A stretch of DNA of 64,000 bases, taken from contig JAYKKI010000005.1 in assembly GCA_039881145.1 (NCBI GenBank), positions 23,803,501-23,867,500 on the forward strand, written 5' to 3'. A program made the translations under genes and the position numbers. The number at the start of each line of letters is the position of its first letter. Position 1 is the stretch's first letter. The notes under the pieces are model-generated. The model was not told where the DNA came from. It did not search any database and worked only from the letters and a program-made list of their open reading frames with translations. This document shows, piece after piece, positions 59,279 through 64,000 of this stretch. The stretch is from Druceiella hillmani. Lineage: Eukaryota; Arthropoda; Insecta; Lepidoptera; Hepialidae.

Positions 59279-59411
59279 TAGCAAAGAGCAAAGATCTTTG
59301 CTAATATCCAACCTGAAGATGTTGTAATGTAACGAAACCTAGGTCGTGGTAAAGAAATTAAAGAAAGTAGAAATAATACTACAACACGTAGTTTCATTTA
59401 ATTGTGAATAA
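59274..59411 (+). repeat. Dispersed repeat family H, copy B
   Basis: GGATATTAGCAAAG pairs with CTTTGCTAATATCC to form a leading hairpin. The hammerhead-like core comes next, then about 60 bases ending TTTCATTTAATTGTGAATA. The latter part is nearly identical to copy A at 36.3-36.4 kb. Wording such as CCTGAAGATG...GAAAC occurs in ends of several retroelements, including Penelope-like elements; family membership is inference. Confidence 0.85.
59308..59349 (+). ncRNA. Hammerhead-ribozyme-like motif
   Basis: In order: CTGAAGA (59313-59319; fits the CUGANGA core), one extra T, a 5-bp hairpin GTTGT-AAT-GTAAC (59321-59333), GAAA (59334-59337), a short ACC/GGT stem, and a GGTC cleavage site with the cut expected after 59345. 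Stem I would be CCAAC against GTGG with one bulged A. The extra base between the core and stem II and the short stems weaken the case. Type I hammerheads with tiny stem III are known from Penelope-like elements. It may be active, degenerate or coincidental. Confidence 0.3.
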
Positions 59412-59679
59412 TGAATTTCTACAAAATTAACGCCAAATATATTCAATATCACGGGAATATATTGTTTCTCACTGATAATTCAGTAAAAATCCGCCGAATT
59501 TCCGATTTTTAATATCGTTATAACACCTTTTAACCTTTTTATTTTAAATATATGAACTGCAAAATATCATTACACATATCGCCTAATGAGAGCAAAAAAA
59601 TTTACGTACTTAATCCAAAATATATAAGTAACTATACAACATTCGTGTTCCGAACGAACGTCGCAATCCAGACAAATTT
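59412..59679. other. Plain A+T-rich noncoding DNA
   Basis: Nothing recognised. Confidence 0.5.
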
Positions 59680-59960
59680 ATACCGTTAGAAGGAAGCTGT
59701 TGGCCGGGATTTGATCGGCGCTTATTAATCTTAAGATAAAGGCGCGATACGGTTTATATACTTCCACGTATCGCACGTGTCGAAGATTTGTACGAGAAGT
59801 TCTTCCCTTTTATTATTTACTTCCCGCCTTACGTGGCGCGAATGTCTAACGCCTCGTCGCGGAGTTTGATTGTGTACGTGAGCGCTGGCCGGAGGGAATG
59901 CTAGTTTTAAGTATGACGCAACTTGTTTGGGATTGGTGTTTCGCCTTTTTGTCTTAGTTT
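59680..59960. other. G+C-richer island 19
   Basis: Contains GGCGCGATACGG, CACGTG at 59774-59779, CCCGCCTTACGTGGCGCG and GAGCGCTGGCCGGAGGG. No frame. Confidence 0.35.
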
Positions 59961-60305
59961 AATGCTTTGTTCTTGTTTTGTTTTTGCGACGTGTTATTAG
60001 GATTTTTCTTTAGGACAAAAGATGTTTTTGTCACTGCCAAGGAAGCTTAACCTATAAATAGAAAATAATGATAGATTAAGATGACTTTTATGGCGAAACT
60101 CGCCAAGCTTTCGTAATTATGTTTTTATATTATCTACTATTAAAAGTAAAATAAGTCTACCATTCGAGTAGAATTGGTGTGTTTGTTTACGTGTTTGGTT
60201 TTGCTTTATTGCTAATACCGTTTTAGTTACTCATCAAGCATTTCAGATTATAGCGATATATTAAACATACTTCAATAGGATATGAGCAGACCAAATTTTG
60301 TCAAT
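59961..60305. other. Plain noncoding DNA
   Basis: Nothing recognised. Confidence 0.45.
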
Positions 60306-60309
60306 TCAA

Positions 60310-61280
60310 ATTTATCCTTGCTAATATTATAAATTCAAAGGTAGGTTTGTTCGTTGTTTGTTAGTTACTTAATAACTCTATAACCAAGAATTGGATCGCT
60401 ACTAAATTTAACATGCGTGTAGTTAGTGTAGCGGAATAATACATAGATAATAATACATTATTCGCATGGAATATTATTGCTGTGAAAATAGTATTTCCAC
60501 ATTTGTTGCCCAATAATTTTAGACGGCTGGAGAGGTCCTCATGAAATTTGATATAGATTCAAGAATATAATCACTACCAAATTTGGCATGCATGTAGTAA
60601 GTTTAGAGGAATAACGTATATATTATTTATTAATTTTACTCATGTGGAATATTACTGCTATGAAAGAAGTACTTCGATATTTGTTGCCCAATCATTTTAA
60701 ACATCTGGCGAGGTTCTCGTGAAATTTGATATAGATTTAGGAATAGATAAAGTATCACTACCAAATTTAGCATGCGTGTAGTTAATGTAGTGGAATAACA
60801 CATATACTATTTATTACTTTTATTCGCGTGGAATATTATTGCTATGAAAATTTTGTTTCGATATTTGTTGCTCAATCATTTTAAATGGCTGAAGAGGTCG
60901 TCATGAAATATGATATAGATTCAAGAATAGAATCACTACCAAATTGAGCATGCGTATAGTTAGTATAGCGGAATTACATATAGACTATTCATTAATTTTA
61001 TTCGAGTGGAATGGTATAACTATGAAAAAGGTACTTCAATATTTGTTGCCCAATAATTTTGAACGGCTGGAGATGTCCTCATGAAATTTGATATAGATTC
61101 AAGAATAGAATCACTACCAAATATAGTATGTGTGTAGTTAGAGTAGTAGAATAGCAAATAGACTATTTATTACCTTTATTCGCGTGGAATATATGCTAGG
61201 AAACGTATGTTTGGATATTCGTTATTCAATACGTTTAAAAGGCTAGAGAGGTCCTCATGAAATTTGATATAGATACAGTT
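60310..61280 (+). repeat. Satellite-like array, about 179-bp unit, 5 copies, grown from a dispersed repeat
   Basis: The block GGCTGGAGAGGTCCTCATG with ATGAAATTTGATATAGATTC recurs near 60524, 60703, 60887, 61064 and 61240. Units also share GTAGTTAGTGTAGYGGAATA and TTTGTTGCCCAATAATTTT. The array begins at a relic with CTAATATTATAAATTCAAAG and GTTTGTTCGTTGTTTG, typical of a common moth dispersed repeat. The tandem units therefore seem amplified from it. Divergence between units is moderate. Confidence 0.9.
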
Positions 61281-61978
61281 CACAATTTGAATTATTACGT
61301 AATTCAATTATTATAATTTTTAACCTACTAAATAGCAAAGTTCCTGTAGGGTGAAAAAACATGTCAAAAGATGGCGCAACATTCCCGTTAAATTTATTGC
61401 TCACTCATTGGATCACTGACGCATCACCAGTACCTAAAATTCGATATTTGGAACATAGGTTATGTATGTATATGGTAGGAATAATTTTAGGTTTGTGGTT
61501 ACTTTACAGAGAGTTTGTATTGAGGTACATGACATTGACAACTTGATTTTAATTTGTTTTAAACTAACTAGAGTTACACGGGGACATTGTGCCAGTGGTC
61601 AAGCTCAAGAAAATGGAATAGCAGAATAAAATAGAATAGACCTGATTTGTAACATATTTCATTCAATAAGGATTCAGACAGTTCAAAAAAAGAAAAATTC
61701 AGACAGGGAGTGGGTTCTACATCCACATATTGCCACAGTACAGGTACCAGACGGATCATTATTAAAAAATATTTTTCCGAAAATAAATAAAGGTTCACCT
61801 ATAAAAACAACAAAGTTCTGAATAAAATGTTAAGTAGCTTTGACATCTCACCAAAAATATTTGCGAAAATATGTGCCAGGTTCACGTCAGGCTATTCAGC
61901 TAAATTTATAAGGATAAAATAAAATATGTCTTCGATGTAATAATGAGGTCTGAAGTCAGTAGCTTTTTTATACTTAGT
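61281..61978. other. Plain noncoding DNA
   Basis: Frames of 61 and 74 codons (61361 plus, 61574 minus) are unrecognised. Confidence 0.45.
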
Positions 61979-61979
61979 A

Positions 61980-62072
61980 GGTATATAACTACTTCAGTTA
62001 TAAGCTGTATAGTATATAACTGTTTCAGTCATAAGCTGTATAGTATATAACTGCTTCAGTTATAAGCAGTAA
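61980..62072 (+). repeat. Tandem repeat, 31-bp unit, 3 copies
   Basis: TATATAACT starts copies at 61982, 62013 and 62044. Each includes TTCAGTTATAAGC or a close form. Confidence 0.95.
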
Positions 62073-62099
62073 CTGCAAAGTTATTTTAGAAATCTGGAA

Positions 62100-62520
62100 T
62101 TTTATACAAATCATCTCAAGAATATTGAAAACAAATAATAAAAGCCCTCCGCAGCTGATTTATCGGATTTTTGAGTCGGCTATTCCATAAGTCCATGCCC
62201 TACTGCCCCTCGAGATGATATTTTTTTGGAAATTATCAACAGCTCTGAATCTGTTTTATAAATTGTATCTATTTACGATTTCCCTTTTCATAAATAGATT
62301 AAAATCGCTTAAGTGGGCACGCTCGAGAGATGTTAATTGCGTTTTAAATCAACAAGCACCACTATGACTTGGCCAAAACATCGCCCTTTGAATTCAATAA
62401 CTTTTAAATAAGAGATAATAATATTGGCTTCACAATTCATTCCAACTATCGATTGTACTACTCACAAGTGGACGCGTAATCTTTCCGTCTTCTAAGTTTG
62501 TTACGTAACTTTCCAGTTTT
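62100..62520. other. G+C-richer island 20
   Basis: Modest enrichment: GCCCTCCGCAGCTGATTTAT, CTGCCCCTCGAGATG, GGGCACGCTCGAGAG and GTGGACGCGTAATC. No frame. Confidence 0.25.
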
Positions 62521-62887
62521 CTTTGCATTTTCTTTTACTTATTTATTAATGGATGATCAGATTTTATTGAACAATTTATTTCAACCGATTCCACTTACCT
62601 TTTAGTTTTTTTAAGTTTTATATTTATTACCACTCTATTTATTACACATATTTTATAGTTTAAGCCATTGACCGAAGTACATACAAACGGACAAGGTCCT
62701 CCTGAAGTCATTGTGATCATGAGTCGATCATCTTTACCTGCTAAAACTAGTTTCTGAACTTTGATCTATAAAGAAGTTCTTGAATAAAAGCGATCCGTGC
62801 AATATTCATTGACGTATTCATGAGTAAACTCAGTTTCTTAATTTTAGTTCCAACTTTATATTCATAGTATTAAACATTATAAAATAA
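62521..62887. other. Plain noncoding DNA
   Basis: Nothing recognised. Confidence 0.45.
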
Positions 62888-63300
62888 CTAAAGAACCCTT
62901 TTTAGTGATTCGTTTAATACAAATTTGTGCAGTTTTATTGAATTATCTAGTTGGAAAATAAATTTTACACAACGCTGAGTAATGTAATTCGAGTAAAACA
63001 AAAATGTGGCGATGTGACTCGCATGTAACATTATATCTGTTTTGAATTGTAACATGTAATGAAAACGTACGCAGAGGTAAAACGATAAATCGAAACGATA
63101 TTCGCATAAAAAACAATGATTTATATGTTTTATCATAAAATCAAACATGCGTTTACCGTTGCAAAAATCCAATATCGTAGCGCGATACGAGGAAGCAGTC
63201 GATGACATCAAAAGCGCTGCGTCCGGACTGTGAATATATTTCGCCATTCTCGTTTTCATCCGGCGAATACTTTCGGGAATGCGCAAATTTTTATTGATAT
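62888..63300 (-). other. 132-codon open frame over a small G+C-richer patch
   Basis: The minus-strand frame from 63286 to 62888 is among the longer open frames in the window. Its first third (RIPESIRRMKTRMAKY, then a Ser/Ala-rich stretch) comes from the richer patch 63120-63290; the rest is rich in Phe, His and Ile, as expected from A+T-rich DNA. No domain or splice context is recognised. Chance is the simplest explanation. Confidence 0.15.
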
Positions 63301-63575
63301 TTCAAACAAGTATTTGTATAGATGTGAAGTCAAGATATAGCTTGTGTGAAACATTCAAGAGTCTTTGTTTTTCTTGGCATTTCCTTAAAAATACAGTAAT
63401 CTTATTGCTATATGTATTTACTTAAATCACAATAAAAGCCTTGGTTATGTGAGTATACCAGTACATTAAAATAGTAGATAACCATACCAATGGGGAGAAA
63501 TGGTTAAACGATATATTACTTTGTGCTTTAAACACAAAATTTGCTTGAACGCATTTTTAGAAAATATATTAAAAT
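63301..63575. other. Plain noncoding DNA
   Basis: Nothing recognised. Confidence 0.45.
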
Positions 63576-63580
63576 ATTTC

Positions 63581-64000
63581 ACAATTGGAAGCTATTTGAA
63601 TACTAGATTATTGTAGTTTACAATTGCATAACGCGATAAAGCTTTATAGCATTTGACATATAAGTTTGACAATTGGGAGTTATTCGAATATTCGATTACT
63701 ATAGTTTACAATTGCGTAATGAGATATAGATTTATAGTATTTGACATAATAGTATTGATAATTACGAGCACTTCGAATATTAGTATACTATAGTATACAA
63801 ATGCGTAATGAGATAAAGATTTGTAGTATTTTGCATATAAGAATTGACAATTGGGAATTATTCGGATATTAGATTATTACAGTTTACAATTGCGTAATAA
63901 GATAAAGATTTATTGTATTTGATATATAAGAATTGACATTGAGAGCTATTGGAATATTAGATTAATGTAGTTTTTAAATTGCGTAATAATATAAAACAAA
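63581..64000 (+). repeat. Tandem repeat, about 89-bp unit, about 5 copies, continuing past the window
   Basis: ACAATTGG or a variant starts copies near 63581, 63669, 63759, 63847 and 63936. Each has TTACAATTGCGTAATGAGAT and AGATTTATAGTATTTGACAT. Still repeating at the last base, so the array is longer than seen. Confidence 0.93.

Noticed and set aside
20692..64000. Arrays with 87-, 88- and 89-bp units considered as one family
   Set aside because: Their sequences share no extended wording; only the lengths are similar.

Overview
The window looks like nuclear DNA from an insect, most probably a moth or butterfly. It is strongly A+T-rich and full of dinucleotide microsatellites, minisatellites and old repeats. 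The best lineage clue is a set of dispersed repeats whose wording I recognise from lepidopteran genomes: a GTACCTC...TTATAGGAT...GTCCGTCTGTC family (about 8.55, 34.7, 44.3-44.6, 47.7 and 58.5 kb) and a CCCGCGACTTCnTTCG / CTAATATTATAAA family (about 11.4, 55.8 and 60.3 kb). This assignment comes from memory of these families, not from a search.

No intact protein gene, tRNA or rRNA gene was found. Only two stretches carry recognisable protein homology, and both are dead transposons. One is the 3' end of a non-LTR retrotransposon on the minus strand (12.55-13.07 kb). The other is a 650-bp internally deleted mariner element with both terminal repeats and a TA duplication (21.198-21.847 kb). The remaining open frames are short, and many lie inside repeats. 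A 28.14-28.34 kb frame with a cysteine cluster like that of DEG/ENaC channels is a weak exon candidate.

Layout: 0-13 kb is plain DNA with four G+C-richer islands, a 51-bp minisatellite and several hairpin palindromes. 14-25 kb holds degenerate and 87-bp tandem repeats, a widely spaced inverted repeat pair and the mariner. 29-36 kb is a repeat-dense block: three long TA tracts, then arrays with 150-, 67-, 127- and 26-bp units, plus two copies of one dispersed family. 36-60 kb alternates plain A+T-rich DNA with G+C-richer islands and includes a 600-bp fold-back element. Two copies of a repeat carrying a hammerhead-ribozyme-like motif lie at 36.3 and 59.3 kb. 58-64 kb carries 135-, 179-, 31- and 89-bp tandem arrays, the last running off the window end.

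The two patterns I find most interesting are as follows. First, there are about a dozen near-perfect snap-back palindromes with unrelated sequences and very short spacers, suggesting a recurrent local process rather than one transposon family. Second, about two dozen G+C-richer islands are spread through otherwise plain DNA, and a few share unexpected words such as GGGCAGCTC. That arrangement would suit regulatory DNA in a gene desert or a very long intron, but nothing here shows which gene would be served.
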